The position numbers and the translations under genes are program-made. From JAGNZR01 sp051648365 (lineage in GTDB: Bacteria > Fusobacteriota > Fusobacteriia > Fusobacteriales > Fusobacteriaceae), in assembly GCA_051648365.1 (NCBI GenBank), contig JBOFEZ010000007.1, positions 1-64,000 on the forward strand: a DNA stretch of 64,000 nucleotides, read 5' to 3'. Position 1 is the stretch's first letter. Each line of letters begins with the position of its first letter. Below, one piece after another: positions 50,517 through 60,202 of this stretch. The notes beneath the pieces are model-generated. The model was not told the DNA's origin, did not search any database, and worked only from the letters and a program-made list of their open reading frames with translations.

Positions 50517-53186
50517 ATGAAAAGAGCGATTCTTTTAGATACTAGTGCTATAATGTATAGAGCGTTTTATGCAAATAGTCATTTTAGAACAAAAAATGAA
50601 CCCACAGGAGCAATATATGGATTTGTTAATACTCTCCTGAGAATAATAGCGGATTTTAATCCGGAATATATAGCAGCAGCTTTTGATGTATCTAGAAAAT
50701 CTCTGAAAAGAACAGAAATGTATTCTGAATATAAGGCAGCAAGAGATGCAGCCCCTGAAGATTTAATTACTCAGATTCCTAGAATAGAATCTCTTTTAGA
50801 TTGTTTTGGAATAAAAAGATTTAAGATAGAGGGACACGAGGCAGATGACGTTCTGGGAAGTTTAGCAAAAAAACTTTCTACTGAAGTAGATGAAGTAATA
50901 GTTATTACTGGAGATAAAGATCTTGCCCAGATAATGGATGGGAATATAAAGATAGCTCTTTTAGGAAAAGGAGAGGGTGGTGAAGGCTTTAAAATTCTTT
51001 CTACTTCTCAAGATGTGATTGAACATTTGGGAGTCAAACCTGATAAAATACCTGATCTTTTCGGACTTATAGGTGATACAAGTGACGGAATACCAGGGGT
51101 AAGGAAAATAGGTGTTAAAAAAGCTGTACCTATGCTAGAAAAATATGGAAATCTTGAAGGAATATATGAAAATATAGAGAAGCTTACAGAACTTCCTGGA
51201 ATAGGAAAATCTCTGATAAATAACCTTATGGAAGATAAGGAAATGGCTTTTTTAAGCAGAAAACTTGCAACTATAGAAAGTAATTTAGAAGAGGTTCAAG
51301 TAACTCCTTCAGACATAGAATATATGGTAAATAGAGATGAATTGAGAAAGCTTTTCCTTCAACTGGAATTTAAATCTCTTCTGAAAAAAATGTCTTTGGA
51401 AGAGGGGGAAACATCTTCAGATGAAAGTATCGAAAATATAGAATATATTCCTGTAGAGACTAAAATAATAAGCAGCCAGGAATCTTTTAATATTATGGTC
51501 GGGAAAATTAAAAAAATTGGAAAAATATTTGTATATCCATCTCCTATGGGAGTCTGTTTTGCATCAGAAGAAGAAAATTATTATGTTCCTCTCCACCATA
51601 CACCTCTTCTGAATTTTAATTTTTCAGTAGAAGGGTTACAAGAAATTTTCAAATTAAATCTGCCTATAGTAACTTATGATGCCAAAATATTATATCACCT
51701 GGGATTAGAAGTAGAAAAAGAAAATATAGAAAGTGATCTGTTAATAGCTAACCATCTTATTACATCGTCTACCAAGGATGAATTCACTCTTTTAGCCGAA
51801 AGATACTGTGGAGCAAAATTACAAAATTATAAGGAAAAATTTGGTAAGCAGGAGATAAATACTCTTTCAGGAGATGAATTGGGAAAATATCTTGGAGAAT
51901 TTGCAAGGGCTTTATATCTATCGCATAAAAAAATAGAGAATGAATTAAAAAATATGGAACTTACAAATTCTGAGCAAGAGATAGAAATACCTCTTATAGA
52001 GGTATTGGCTGGTATGGAAAAAGCTGGAATAAAAATAGATCCTAAGTATTTTAAAAATTATTCAGCTGAGTTGAACGGAAGATTGGAAACTATTTCAGAA
52101 AAACTTTATGCTATAAATAATGGAGAGAGAATTAATCTTAATTCTCCTAAGCAGTTATCACAGTTTTTATTTTTAAATTTGAATCTACCTATAATAAAAT
52201 CTACTAAGACAGGACCATCTACTGATGTAGAGGTACTTGAGGCTCTGAGTGAAAAAGGGTATGAGGTAGCAGATTTGATTTTGAATCACAGAAAACTATC
52301 TAAGCTTCTTCAAACATATTCTGATCCTCTTCCTAAACTAGCAGATAGAGAGTGTAGGATTCATACCACGTTCAATCAGATAGGGACAGCCACTGGAAGA
52401 CTATCTTCTTCCAACCCAAACCTTCAGAATATTCCTGCAAAAACAGATGAAGGCATGAGAATAAGAAGAGGATTTGTAGCTGAAAAAGGTAAAAAGCTCC
52501 TGGGAATAGATTACTCTCAGATAGAACTTAGAGTTCTTGCAGAGCTTTCTAAAGATGAAAATCTTGTAAAAGCCTATAAAGAAAATTTAGATTTACATAC
52601 CCTTACAGGGAAAAAAATCTTTAGACTCTCTGAAGATGAAGCGGTTTCTCGTGAACAAAGAACTGTGGCTAAAATAGTTAATTTTAGCTTAATCTATGGA
52701 AAAACTGCTTTTGGACTTTCGAAAGAACTTAGAATTTCAACAAAAGAAGCGAGTGAATATATAACGGCATATTTTGAACAGTATCCACGGGTAAAAGAGT
52801 TGGAAAAGAAAACGATAGAGTTCGCAGAAAGTCATGGATATGTTACAACATACTTTGGAAGAAAGCGTCAGATTGAGGGAATAAATTCTAAAAATAGAAC
52901 CATAAAAAATGGAGCTGAAAGAATGGCAGTGAATAGCGTAATCCAAGGTACTGCATCAGAATTAATAAAAAAAGCCATGGTAGATATCCATAAGGAGATA
53001 AAAAAATCCTCTGAAATAAAACTTCTTCTTCAGGTGCATGATGAGCTGATTTTTGAAGTGGAAGATTCTGTGGCGGAAGTTTGGAAAGAAAAGATGGAAA
53101 ATATAATGGAGAATGCAGTGGAATTTAAAAATGTAAAACTTTCGGTAAATGGAGCTCTAGGAGATAACTGGGCAGAATTAAAATAA
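50517..53186 (+). CDS. polA: DNA polymerase I
   Basis: 889 aa from the ATG at 50517 (TGAGGAGA upstream; the TTG at 50502 lies on that box). The 5' nuclease domain (about 1-290) has FDVSRKSLKR, GHEADDVLG and GDKDLAQ. The middle 3'-5' exonuclease domain is degenerate: the DTET motif reads YPSP and the C-terminal Asp motif reads GEFARAL, so proofreading is probably absent. Palm motifs A DYSQIELR, B KIVNFSLIYGKTAFG and C QVHDELIFE are intact. Roles: Okazaki maturation and repair. Confidence 0.96.
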   Translation: MKRAILLDTSAIMYRAFYANSHFRTKNEPTGAIYGFVNTLLRIIADFNPEYIAAAFDVSRKSLKRTEMYSEYKAARDAAPEDLITQIPRIESLLDCFGIKRFKIEGHEADDVLGSLAKKLSTEVDEVIVITGDKDLAQIMDGNIKIALLGKGEGGEGFKILSTSQDVIEHLGVKPDKIPDLFGLIGDTSDGIPGVRKIGVKKAVPMLEKYGNLEGIYENIEKLTELPGIGKSLINNLMEDKEMAFLSRKLATIESNLEEVQVTPSDIEYMVNRDELRKLFLQLEFKSLLKKMSLEEGETSSDESIENIEYIPVETKIISSQESFNIMVGKIKKIGKIFVYPSPMGVCFASEEENYYVPLHHTPLLNFNFSVEGLQEIFKLNLPIVTYDAKILYHLGLEVEKENIESDLLIANHLITSSTKDEFTLLAERYCGAKLQNYKEKFGKQEINTLSGDELGKYLGEFARALYLSHKKIENELKNMELTNSEQEIEIPLIEVLAGMEKAGIKIDPKYFKNYSAELNGRLETISEKLYAINNGERINLNSPKQLSQFLFLNLNLPIIKSTKTGPSTDVEVLEALSEKGYEVADLILNHRKLSKLLQTYSDPLPKLADRECRIHTTFNQIGTATGRLSSSNPNLQNIPAKTDEGMRIRRGFVAEKGKKLLGIDYSQIELRVLAELSKDENLVKAYKENLDLHTLTGKKIFRLSEDEAVSREQRTVAKIVNFSLIYGKTAFGLSKELRISTKEASEYITAYFEQYPRVKELEKKTIEFAESHGYVTTYFGRKRQIEGINSKNRTIKNGAERMAVNSVIQGTASELIKKAMVDIHKEIKKSSEIKLLLQVHDELIFEVEDSVAEVWKEKMENIMENAVEFKNVKLSVNGALGDNWAELK

Positions 53187-53197
53187 GGGGTGATAGA

Positions 53198-54127
53198 ATG
53201 TCTTCTTATAGTCAAAAGGTGAAAAAAGAGGTAATGGGGATACAGGGACTTTCCAAGCTTCAGATTATGGGTGAGATAAAGGCTGCCATTATGGGAAAGG
53301 GCGCACTAAATATAAACTGCATTGATTTGAAGTTTGAAAATATAGCTCTTGCGAGCAGATTCTATGGTCTCTTACAAGAGGTAACGAAACTCAGAATAGG
53401 GATAAAATATTCCATAAGTAAAAAATTCGGAGAACATAAAGTTTATACGGTAAGTATATATCCTCAGAAAGGATACAATGAGTTTATAGATTCTTTGAGA
53501 AAAATTACCAACAGTGTAACAGTGGCCAATGAAGAGGTATTTACAGGTATTATAAGAGGTTTTTTTCTTTATTTTGGATATATAAAATCTCCTGAAAAAG
53601 AATATGCTTTAGATTTTTTCATAGATTCAGAAATAGGTGCTGGAGATTTTCTGTCACTGCTCCTAGCTATAGAGAAAAAAGCTTCTCATACTGCAAAAAA
53701 AAATAAAAATCTAGTATATCTGCGTAACTCGGAAGATATAATGGATATCCTTGTAACAGTAGGTGCTCTTCAGGAATTTTTTAAATATGAGGAGACAACC
53801 ATGATGAAGGACCTAAAAAATAAAACCATAAGAGAGATGAACTGGGAAGTTGCCAATGAAACTAAAACTCTCAACTCAGCTAACAGACAATTAAAGATGA
53901 TAGAGTATATCGATAATGTTTGTGGACTTTCCTCACTAACTCCTGTGATAAAGGAGATAGCAGAGATAAGACTTAGGTATAGTGAGAGTTCTCTCCAAGA
54001 AATAGCTGATATGATAGGAATATCCAAGTCAGGAGTAAAAAATAGATTTAGAAGGCTTGAGGAGATATATAATAAAATAAAAGCAGAGGAAGGACAAGAA
54101 AAAGAGAGCAATGAAGGTAATTTATGA
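53198..54127 (+). CDS. whiA: DNA-binding protein WhiA
   Basis: 309 aa. The LAGLIDADG-like N-terminal part (SSYSQKVKKEV, RGFFLYFGYIKSPEKEY) and the C-terminal HTH (LRYSESSLQEIADMIGISKS) are both present. WhiA is a regulator tied to cell division and chromosome segregation in Gram-positives. It overlaps ribF by 17 nt and follows polA by 11 nt. It lacks the usual Gram-positive neighbours RapZ and YvcK. Confidence 0.88.
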   Translation: MSSYSQKVKKEVMGIQGLSKLQIMGEIKAAIMGKGALNINCIDLKFENIALASRFYGLLQEVTKLRIGIKYSISKKFGEHKVYTVSIYPQKGYNEFIDSLRKITNSVTVANEEVFTGIIRGFFLYFGYIKSPEKEYALDFFIDSEIGAGDFLSLLLAIEKKASHTAKKNKNLVYLRNSEDIMDILVTVGALQEFFKYEETTMMKDLKNKTIREMNWEVANETKTLNSANRQLKMIEYIDNVCGLSSLTPVIKEIAEIRLRYSESSLQEIADMIGISKSGVKNRFRRLEEIYNKIKAEEGQEKESNEGNL

Positions 54128-55073
54128 TGTTTATGAAAATAGGGATTTAATAAGGGATTCTTATGTGGCTATCGGAAGTTTTGACGGTATCCATAGAGGA
54201 CATAAAAAACTTATAGGCGCAGCAGTGGAAACTTCGAAAAGACATGGTGGCAAGTCAGTAGTATTCACTTTTTACTCACATCCGAAGGAAGTGACAAACA
54301 GTATAAATGCTCCCAAACTTATAAACAGTTTGGAGGAGAAGATATATCTTCTTGAAAAAATGGGTGTTGATTATCTTGTACTTCAGCCTTTTAACCATGA
54401 GTTTTCCAATATGGGACCTGAGGAGTTTGTGAATAAGATACTGAAAGAATTTTTAGGGACAAAAGAGGTCTTTGTGGGCTTCAACTTTGGTTTTGGTAAG
54501 GGTCGTTCAGCTGATGTAAGAGAACTAGAAAGATTGTGTGGAGAAAAACATATAAAGGTGAGAGAGATTCCTCCTGTAAAAGTTTTTGATAAAGTGGTAA
54601 GCTCTACAGGGATAAGAAATGCAATACTTAACGGAGATCTTGGGACAGTAAATAGCTTTCTAGGAGAACCTTTACTTATTTCAGGAGTAGTTGTACATGG
54701 GAAAAAACTCGGAAGACAGATGGGGATACCTACAGCTAATTTGGAAAGAAGCAACAGATCTTATCTTCCTTATGGTATTTATGGAGGAAGCGTTATGATA
54801 GAAGGTGAAGAACCTGATAGGGAATACAATGCAGTAATAAATATCGGAAGAAATCCGACCCTAAAGCCTGGAGAAAAAAGTATAGAAATACATATTCTGG
54901 ATTTTGCAGGGGATATATACGATAACAAAATATTTGTAAGAATAATAAAACATCTGAGAGAGGAAAAAAAATTTACCTCTATGGATGAATTAAAAACTCA
55001 GATTAACCGTGATATAGAAATATGGAGAAAATTTTTGAAAAATATAGAAAATTATAAGGATGAGGGGATATAG
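54111..55073 (+). CDS. ribF: Bifunctional riboflavin kinase / FAD synthetase
   Basis: 320 aa. The FMN adenylyltransferase domain has AIGSFDGIHRGHKKLI (residues 20-35) and FNFGFGKGRSADV; the C-terminal riboflavin kinase domain has KLGRQMGIPTANL and INIGRNPTLK. Produces FMN and FAD. Its stop and the scpA GTG start share a base. Confidence 0.95.
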   Translation: MKVIYDVYENRDLIRDSYVAIGSFDGIHRGHKKLIGAAVETSKRHGGKSVVFTFYSHPKEVTNSINAPKLINSLEEKIYLLEKMGVDYLVLQPFNHEFSNMGPEEFVNKILKEFLGTKEVFVGFNFGFGKGRSADVRELERLCGEKHIKVREIPPVKVFDKVVSSTGIRNAILNGDLGTVNSFLGEPLLISGVVVHGKKLGRQMGIPTANLERSNRSYLPYGIYGGSVMIEGEEPDREYNAVINIGRNPTLKPGEKSIEIHILDFAGDIYDNKIFVRIIKHLREEKKFTSMDELKTQINRDIEIWRKFLKNIENYKDEGI

Positions 55074-55762
55074 TGGATAGAATACTTAAACTGGATAATT
55101 TTGAGGGGCCACTGGATCTTCTTCTTCATCTTATTGACAGAAAAAAACTTAAGATTCAAGATGTAAATATACTTCAGCTTATAGATGAGTATATAGATAT
55201 AATAAGAGAGGAAAGAGAGCGGAATCTGGAACTGAAAGTAGAATTTATCTATATAGCTACAGAACTTCTTGAAATAAAAGCTTTAGAAGTTATAAAATCT
55301 CAGCAAAAAGAAGAGAAAGAACAGGAACTAAAACGTAGATTGGAAGATTATAAAATTATAAAAGAAGTTTCAGGAGAGATAGCCAAGCTGGAAAAAGAGT
55401 TTAATATTAGTTATAGGAGGAATGAAGGGAAAAAAATAATAAAAAAACCTTCACGTGAATATAATTTGAAAAATCTAAAACAGATGGATCTATTTCAAGA
55501 ATATAATAAATTTATAGAAAAGGTTGAACCTGAATTTCTTACTCTCGAATTGAATAGAAATTATTCTCTGGAAGAGGAAATAAAAAAAATTTATATCTGG
55601 ATTTCAGGAGGAAAACTGGGTCTAAGCGAAATATTCCAAAAGGCTCAGAATAGACAGCACCTCATCTATATTTTTTTAGGTATTCTAGAAATGTACAAAG
55701 ACGGAATAATAGAAATAGACTCTGATATGAAAATAGGGAAAATGGAGAATAGGAATGTTTAA
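55073..55762 (+). CDS. scpA: Segregation and condensation protein A
   Basis: 229 aa, GTG start. LDNFEGPLDLLLHLIDRKKL at the N-terminus is the ScpA kleisin signature, binding the SMC neck; the C-terminal winged helix is around 165-225 (KLGLSEIFQKAQNRQHLIYIF region). No scpB gene is adjacent. Overlaps murJ by eight bases. Confidence 0.9.
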   Translation: MDRILKLDNFEGPLDLLLHLIDRKKLKIQDVNILQLIDEYIDIIREERERNLELKVEFIYIATELLEIKALEVIKSQQKEEKEQELKRRLEDYKIIKEVSGEIAKLEKEFNISYRRNEGKKIIKKPSREYNLKNLKQMDLFQEYNKFIEKVEPEFLTLELNRNYSLEEEIKKIYIWISGGKLGLSEIFQKAQNRQHLIYIFLGILEMYKDGIIEIDSDMKIGKMENRNV

Positions 55763-57227
55763 AAGCGGAATAGGGATGATGATAATAATAATGGCAAGCA
55801 GAGTTCTAGGACTTTTCAGATCCGTGGCAGTGGCTTACTACTTCGGTGCTGGAGAATTTACAGATGCTTACTATAGTGCATTCAAAATAAGTAATTTTTT
55901 CAGACAGCTTCTGGGAGAGGGAGCTCTTGGAAATTCTTTTATACCACTTTATAATGATAAAGTGGTGGAAGAAGGAGAGGAGAAATCTAAAAAATTTATA
56001 TATTCCATACTGAATCTTATATTCCTTTTTAGTTTAGTGGTGACTGTGCTCACAGTGATATTTTCAAAAGAAATTATAGATTTTACTGTAATGGGATTCA
56101 GTGAAGATACAAAAGAACTGGCGTCTAGACTATTGAAAGTAATGTCAGTGTATTTTATTTTTATAAGTCTTTCGGGTATGATAAGTGCTGTACTTAATAA
56201 CTTCAAACAGTTTTTGATTCCAGCTAGTACAGGTATTTTTTTTAATTTTGCTGTAATCATTTCTACAGTGATAGCTGGAGAAACTCATGGAGTCATGGTA
56301 TTGGGTTACGGAGTTGTATTTGCAGGACTTCTTCAGTTTTTAGTTGTACTCCCGTCTTTTTTTAAAATTGTAAAAGGCTATAGTTTTAAAATAGATTTTA
56401 AGGATGAGTATTTGAAGAAGATAGCGTTTATGATATTGCCTATGTTAGTTGGAATAGTAGCACGTCAATTTAATACCGTTGTGGATCAATATTTTGCATC
56501 GTATCTTCCAAGTGGAGGAGTTTCAGCCCTAGAAAATGCGACAAGAATATATAATCTCCCTATCGGAGTTTTTGGGATATCACTTTCGACAGTTATATTC
56601 CCTATAATGGCTCATGCAATTTCTAATAATAGGAAGGATGTATTGCAAGAAAATTTTATGAAGGGACTAAATATACTTCTCTTTCTGGTTATACCTTCGA
56701 TGGGAGTATTCACGTTTTACTCTGCGGACATAATAAAACTTACTCTTTCTTATGGTAAATTTGATATGGTAGCAGCCAAAGTAACCTCTGAAGCACTTTT
56801 TTATTATTCTTTGGGATTATATTTTTATACGGCAATTCACTTGGTTACAAGAGGGTTTTACGGTATGAAAGACAGCAAGGAACCTGTTAAATATTCTGTT
56901 TTATCCATAGTTGTAAATGTTTTTCTTAACTGGCTTCTAATAGATAAATTTCAGTATAAAGGGCTTGCCCTTGCTACTGCTGTCGCAGCAGGTGTGAACT
57001 TCATTTGTTTGTTGCTTGTTTATGATAAAAAATATGTCAAATTAAAATGGAAAAAATATTTTGTTTTTGCGGGAAAAACGATTTTAACCACAGCAGTTGC
57101 AATAGTATTAAGTTATAAGATAGATAATATAATATTAAAACTTTCTGTTTTCTCGCTTGTATATCTTCTACTTTGGTCACATGAAATGGTAAAAAAGAAA
57201 ATGGAGATGTTCTATGAAAAAGAATAG
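55755..57227 (+). CDS. murJ: Lipid II flippase MurJ
   Basis: 490 aa, about fourteen membrane segments. YYFGAGEFTDAYYSAFKISN and FRQLLGEGALGNSFIPLY are the MurJ N-terminal signatures. Flips lipid II across the inner membrane for peptidoglycan synthesis. Overlaps corA by 14 nt. Confidence 0.93.
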   Translation: MFKSGIGMMIIIMASRVLGLFRSVAVAYYFGAGEFTDAYYSAFKISNFFRQLLGEGALGNSFIPLYNDKVVEEGEEKSKKFIYSILNLIFLFSLVVTVLTVIFSKEIIDFTVMGFSEDTKELASRLLKVMSVYFIFISLSGMISAVLNNFKQFLIPASTGIFFNFAVIISTVIAGETHGVMVLGYGVVFAGLLQFLVVLPSFFKIVKGYSFKIDFKDEYLKKIAFMILPMLVGIVARQFNTVVDQYFASYLPSGGVSALENATRIYNLPIGVFGISLSTVIFPIMAHAISNNRKDVLQENFMKGLNILLFLVIPSMGVFTFYSADIIKLTLSYGKFDMVAAKVTSEALFYYSLGLYFYTAIHLVTRGFYGMKDSKEPVKYSVLSIVVNVFLNWLLIDKFQYKGLALATAVAAGVNFICLLLVYDKKYVKLKWKKYFVFAGKTILTTAVAIVLSYKIDNIILKLSVFSLVYLLLWSHEMVKKKMEMFYEKE

Positions 57228-58272
57228 TAAAAGACATAAAAAAATAGGAATGGAACCTGGAAGTATAATATATACAGGAAATAAATTAGATGAAAAAATA
57301 ACTATAGAGCTTTTTTCATATAATGATCTGAGCAGTTCTGAAGAAAAATTTCAGAAAATAGAAGATGTAAAACTGAAAAAGGGTTATGTGAATTGGCTCA
57401 ATATAGATGGGGTTCATGATACAGATATAGTAAAAAAAATAGGAGAAAGATTTAAAATTGACAGCATGATACTGGAAGATATAGCCAGTATTAATCAAAG
57501 AGCAAAACTTGAAGAAAGAGAAGATTTTATTTATATAGTAATTAAAATGTTTCGTTTGGAAGGAAAAAACAATAAAATCGTTTCGGAACAGGTATCTCTT
57601 ATCGTCAATGAAGAATATCTTATAACTTTTCAAGAGGAAGCCGGAGATGTTTTTGACAATATACGTCAGAGAATAGGAGAGGGACTTGGAAAAGTAAGGA
57701 AAAAAAGGGCTGATTATCTAGCTTATCTTGTATTGGATGCAATCATAGATAATTATTTCAATATTTTGGAAAAACTTGAATATGAGATGGATGAGTTAGA
57801 AGATAAGCTTATCAATGCTAGTGACAAAGATGATTTGAAAGCTATAATGAAGTTAAAACATGAGTTTATAACTATAAAAAGATCGATATCTCCAGTAAGA
57901 GATCTGACTGCTAAAATGTTTTATTCTAGAGATTTGGAAATATTCAGGGGGGATATGTCCAATTATATCAATGACCTTCATGATCATGTTATTGTTATCC
58001 AGGATATAATGGAAAATCTATCTGCAAGAGTGGTAGGATTGGTAGAAATCTATCACAGTTCAGTGAACAGTGTAATGAATGAAACGATGAGATTTCTCAC
58101 AATAGTTTCTACAATATTTGTTCCCTTAACTTTTTTAGCGGGAATATATGGAATGAATTTTCAATATATGCCTGAACTGAGTTGGAAATTCAGTTATTTT
58201 ACATTGTTGGGAATAATGTTTGTAACAGGTTGTGGAATGGTTTATCATTTTAAAAAGAAAAAATGGTTTTAA
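57214..58272 (+). CDS. corA: CorA magnesium/cobalt transporter
   Basis: 352 aa. Large N-terminal cytoplasmic domain, long stalk helix, two C-terminal membrane helices with YGMNF (about residue 313) and a charged C-terminal tail. AGIYGMNF and NEEYLITFQEE are family blocks. Forms pentameric Mg2+ channels. The start lies inside the end of murJ. Confidence 0.93.
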   Translation: MKKNSKRHKKIGMEPGSIIYTGNKLDEKITIELFSYNDLSSSEEKFQKIEDVKLKKGYVNWLNIDGVHDTDIVKKIGERFKIDSMILEDIASINQRAKLEEREDFIYIVIKMFRLEGKNNKIVSEQVSLIVNEEYLITFQEEAGDVFDNIRQRIGEGLGKVRKKRADYLAYLVLDAIIDNYFNILEKLEYEMDELEDKLINASDKDDLKAIMKLKHEFITIKRSISPVRDLTAKMFYSRDLEIFRGDMSNYINDLHDHVIVIQDIMENLSARVVGLVEIYHSSVNSVMNETMRFLTIVSTIFVPLTFLAGIYGMNFQYMPELSWKFSYFTLLGIMFVTGCGMVYHFKKKKWF

Positions 58273-58283
58273 TGGGGGGAGTT

Positions 58284-59000
58284 ATGTTTAATTTTTTTTC
58301 GAGAAAAAATAGGAATAGAGAGGCTGACGCCGTAAAAGAGATTGAGATGGTAAGAGATCAGGCGTGTCAGAAGATAATCTATCTTGAAAAAGAACTTGAG
58401 AAAAAAAAGTGGGAACTTGAAAAAATTAAGCAGGAATTAAAAAGCCGTAATAATGGTGAAAGAGTAAGAACGAAACAGGATGAAATAATAGAAAAAAATC
58501 TAAGAGACATGAAAAGAGAAAATGATGCACTGAAAGAGAGAATGACTCTTTTGGAGGAAAAAAACATATATAATAATTTGTTCCCAGAAGAGCATAGCTA
58601 CAAAATAGCTATAGAAAAATATTATTCTGCATCAAAATATTCTCCTTTTTTGGATTATATCCAGGTGAAAGGTAAACAATTTATGTGTCAACTTGAGCTT
58701 GAAGATTTTAAAGGAATCGAAGAAATAAAGAATCACTCGGAAATATTAAAACTTTACGAAAGATTCAAATTAGGAAAGATAGATATTGAGTTTAAAGTTC
58801 TTGCTCAAAAAGGTGAGAAAATAGGGAGAATATACAGTAAAAATAGAAAATTTATGAATTTTATTGCAGAAAGTGGAATAGAATTTATGGACGATTTAAG
58901 AGAGTTTGATTTCTTTGTTTTGGAGAAAGATTTTAAAGATGAACAGATAAAAGAGCTTGTTCAAAAAAATGTTGAATATCAAAATAGATTTAAAAGATAG
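58284..59000 (+). CDS. Coiled-coil protein of unknown function
   Basis: 238 aa. Residues about 15-110 form a highly charged coiled coil (EKELEKKKWELEKIKQELKS and on). The C-terminal ~130 residues form a distinct globular domain (DYIQVKGKQFMCQLELED, IDIEFKVLAQKGEKIGRIYS, ESGIEFMDDLREFDFFVLEK). In-frame ATGs at 58263, 58272 and 58284 are possible; the last places the GGGGGGAG run upstream. No family recognised; the context is between corA and coaBC. Confidence 0.7.
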   Translation: MFNFFSRKNRNREADAVKEIEMVRDQACQKIIYLEKELEKKKWELEKIKQELKSRNNGERVRTKQDEIIEKNLRDMKRENDALKERMTLLEEKNIYNNLFPEEHSYKIAIEKYYSASKYSPFLDYIQVKGKQFMCQLELEDFKGIEEIKNHSEILKLYERFKLGKIDIEFKVLAQKGEKIGRIYSKNRKFMNFIAESGIEFMDDLREFDFFVLEKDFKDEQIKELVQKNVEYQNRFKR

Positions 59001-59008
59001 GTGAAAAA

Positions 59009-60178
59009 ATGAAAAATATTCTTTTGGGAGTAACGGGAGGAATAGCTGCATACAAATCGGCAGGTATAATTTCTCTTTTGAAAAAAAAAGGCTATAACGT
59101 AAAGGTAATAATGACAAAAAATGCTACAGAAATAATAACTCCACTAACTTTGGAAACTCTTGCAAGGGATAGGGTTGTGGTAGATATGTGGGATAAAAAC
59201 AGAATTTATGAGGTAGAACATATATCTTTGGCAGAATGGGCAGATTTAATGCTTATAGCTCCTGCTACCTATAATATAGTGGGGAAAGTGGCCAATGGAA
59301 TAGCTGATGACATGCTTTCTACTGTTATTTCAGCGTGTACTAAACCTGTGTTTTTTACATTGGCAATGAATTGCAATATGTACGAAAATCCCATATTAAG
59401 AGGAAATATAGATAAGCTAAAAGGCTACGGATATAATTTTATAGAATCTGATGAGGGATTTCTAGCTTGTAATGTAAATGCAAAGGGACGGATGAAAGAT
59501 CCTGAAGAGATTGTAAAAATAATTGAAGAATATATGGAAGCTGAAACTCTAGAAAAGATACTTTCTGGGAAAAAAATACTTATAACAGCTGGAAGAACAG
59601 AGGAACCCATAGACCCTATACGTTATATATCTAATCTTTCTTCGGGAAAGATGGGGTATTCTCTGGCTGCTGCAGCAGAAAAAATGGGAGGGGAAGTAAC
59701 TCTTGTATCTGGTCCTACTAATCTCAAACCACCGAAAGGCGTAAAACTTATAAATGTAAGGACTGCACTTGAGATGTACGAGAAATGTATAGAAATCTTT
59801 CCTTCGCAAGATATGGGAATAGGGTGTGCAGCTGTGGCGGATTATAGACCCAAGAAAGTTTCCGAATCTAAGATAAAGAAGAAAGATGGAGATATGATAA
59901 TAGAGCTTGAAAGAAATCCAGATATACTATACACAATGGGACAAAATAAGCAACCAAATCAGAAGCTGATTGGTTTTGCAGCAGAGACAGACAATATAAT
60001 AGAATATGCTAAAGGAAAACTTTTAAAGAAAAATTTGGATATGATTGTAGCTAATCATGCTTCGAATATGCAGAGTGATTTTAATAGCGTGACTCTCATA
60101 AAATCTAATGGAGAAATAATCTCTATCGAGAATAGCCCAAAAGAAAAAATAGCATATAATATATTGAAAAGTATTTAG
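59009..60178 (+). CDS. coaBC: Phosphopantothenoylcysteine synthetase/decarboxylase
   Basis: 389 aa. CoaC domain: LLGVTGGIAAYKSAGII, HISLAEWADLMLIAPAT (catalytic His) and AMNCNMYENP. CoaB domain from about 185: ILITAGRTEEPIDPIRYISN and SSGKMGYSLA. Two steps of CoA synthesis. Eight nt after the coiled-coil gene. Confidence 0.95.
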   Translation: MKNILLGVTGGIAAYKSAGIISLLKKKGYNVKVIMTKNATEIITPLTLETLARDRVVVDMWDKNRIYEVEHISLAEWADLMLIAPATYNIVGKVANGIADDMLSTVISACTKPVFFTLAMNCNMYENPILRGNIDKLKGYGYNFIESDEGFLACNVNAKGRMKDPEEIVKIIEEYMEAETLEKILSGKKILITAGRTEEPIDPIRYISNLSSGKMGYSLAAAAEKMGGEVTLVSGPTNLKPPKGVKLINVRTALEMYEKCIEIFPSQDMGIGCAAVADYRPKKVSESKIKKKDGDMIIELERNPDILYTMGQNKQPNQKLIGFAAETDNIIEYAKGKLLKKNLDMIVANHASNMQSDFNSVTLIKSNGEIISIENSPKEKIAYNILKSI

Positions 60179-60202
60179 TATTAATTTTGGCACGGAGGAG
60201 TT

